From Bog-756 sp963703145 (GTDB lineage Bacteria > Actinomycetota > Acidimicrobiia > Acidimicrobiales > RAAP-2): 64,000 nucleotides of DNA. Every line of letters begins with the position of its first letter. Position 1 is the stretch's first letter. The notes below the pieces were generated by a model. That model was not told the origin of the DNA. It was given only the letters and a program-made list of their open reading frames with translations, and searched no databases. Location: the NCBI GenBank assembly GCA_963703145.1, contig OY969793.1:3224001-3288000 (forward strand), given 5' to 3'. The translations under genes were made by a program, and so were the position numbers. Below are positions 63,707 to 64,000 of the stretch, one piece after another.

Positions 63707-64000
63707 TCAGGTGGCGGGAGGCACGAAGGTGGGATCGGGCTCGAAGAACTGCAGGACCAGCGCCTCGAGCCCCGTGGCGAACAGGGTCCATTCCTGGTCC
63801 TCGCCGCCCGGGCCTGTTGGGCGCATGAACCGCTCGAGATCGCCCTCGACGTGCTGGCGTAGCGAGTAGCCCTCGCTGAAGGCGGTGACCGCGATGGTGA
63901 ACTGGCGGATGGTCCAGGGCCGACGGACCCGGAGCCCGAGGAACTCCATCAGGCCCCCGTAGGTCTCCTCCCAGAACTTGGTGACCGTCCCGTAACCGTC
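63707..64000 (-). CDS. C-terminal part of a probable TetR-family regulator, 5' end outside the window
   Basis: 98 codons are visible, open to the window edge at 64000, and the first readable codons give DGYGTVTKFWEETYGGLMEF. The sequence RPWTIRQFTIAVTAFSEGYS followed by LRQHVEGD resembles the ligand-binding helix and dimer region of TetR/AcrR proteins; no HTH is in view. It converges on the esterase gene with 30 bp between the ends. Confidence 0.5.
   Translation of the reverse strand, partial: DGYGTVTKFWEETYGGLMEFLGLRVRRPWTIRQFTIAVTAFSEGYSLRQHVEGDLERFMRPTGPGGEDQEWTLFATGLEALVLQFFEPDPTFVPPAT

Noticed and set aside
62749..63828. 359-codon continuation of the esterase frame past 63270
   Set aside because: The catalytic Asp and His lie in the shifted frame ending at 63676; the continuation is Arg-rich noise.

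Overview
The window is 64 kb of high-GC DNA whose gene content and start usage (many GTG/TTG starts, four-base stop/start overlaps) point to an actinobacterium. Supporting signs are mycothiol-type DinB proteins, a LytR-CpsA-Psr protein, a RodZ-like HTH membrane protein and gyrA followed by tRNA-Ile. The 42-residue repeat of the GYWxVASDGGIFSFGDA type on a secreted protein is, from memory, common in the class Acidimicrobiia; that placement is an inference. No prophage, insertion sequence, CRISPR array or recognisable defence island was found; this reads as chromosomal backbone with many secreted and membrane functions.

Layout. 0-2.5 kb: 3' part of gyrA and tRNA-Ile(GAT). 2.6-13.6 kb: a secreted glycosidase-like repeat protein, a DinB/maleylpyruvate-isomerase protein, a DUF1214-sulfotransferase pair, an MFS exporter, an alpha/beta hydrolase, an unknown protein, and the first of two large secreted metallophosphoesterases. 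13.8-19.7 kb: the second phosphoesterase-like protein (two of its metal-binding histidines are missing), a Ser/Thr/Pro-rich membrane protein, a beta-lactamase-fold hydrolase and a small membrane protein. 19.8-25.9 kb: a plus-strand run with a HAD phosphatase, a YdbS/YdbT pair, DUF427, a bicupin, beta-carbonic anhydrase and CtaG. 25.9-34.2 kb: RodZ-like protein, pirin, a TetR/DHA2 efflux pair with a readable promoter-operator region, an LCP ligase, a Baeyer-Villiger-type monooxygenase and a permease remnant. 34.3-43.98 kb: an unknown protein, a polar amino-acid ABC importer, a LigB dioxygenase, a DHA2 transporter fused to a MarR-like domain, a propeller protein with its TetR neighbour, and a DinB protein. 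44-46 kb: a three-gene translationally coupled b-type cytochrome operon. 46.1-50.8 kb: SGNH hydrolase, acyltransferase-3/SGNH protein and DUF2252. 51.2-53.3 kb: agmatine to putrescine genes (aguA/aguB, divergent). 53.4-57.3 kb: GH4 glycosidase, BadF-type sugar kinase, PIG-L deacetylase and aldo/keto reductase. 57.4-64 kb: a coupled membrane-protein pair, a sedolisin protease, signal peptidase I, an HSL-type esterase and a truncated regulator.

Eight otherwise well-conserved genes are each interrupted by one single-base frameshift, several of them in C/G runs, and seven of the eight look like one extra base. This argues for consensus errors in the assembly rather than real gene decay, and these genes are annotated across the shift with the position stated.

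The most distinctive items are: a minimal b6-type cytochrome b (heme-ligand spacings 13 and 14) encoded with a 63-residue membrane peptide and a two-helix partner; a pair of secreted phosphoesterase-fold proteins that share an unrecognised C-terminal module in three copies; the MFS-MarR fusion; and the palindrome-rich control region next to a small Cys-containing ORF.
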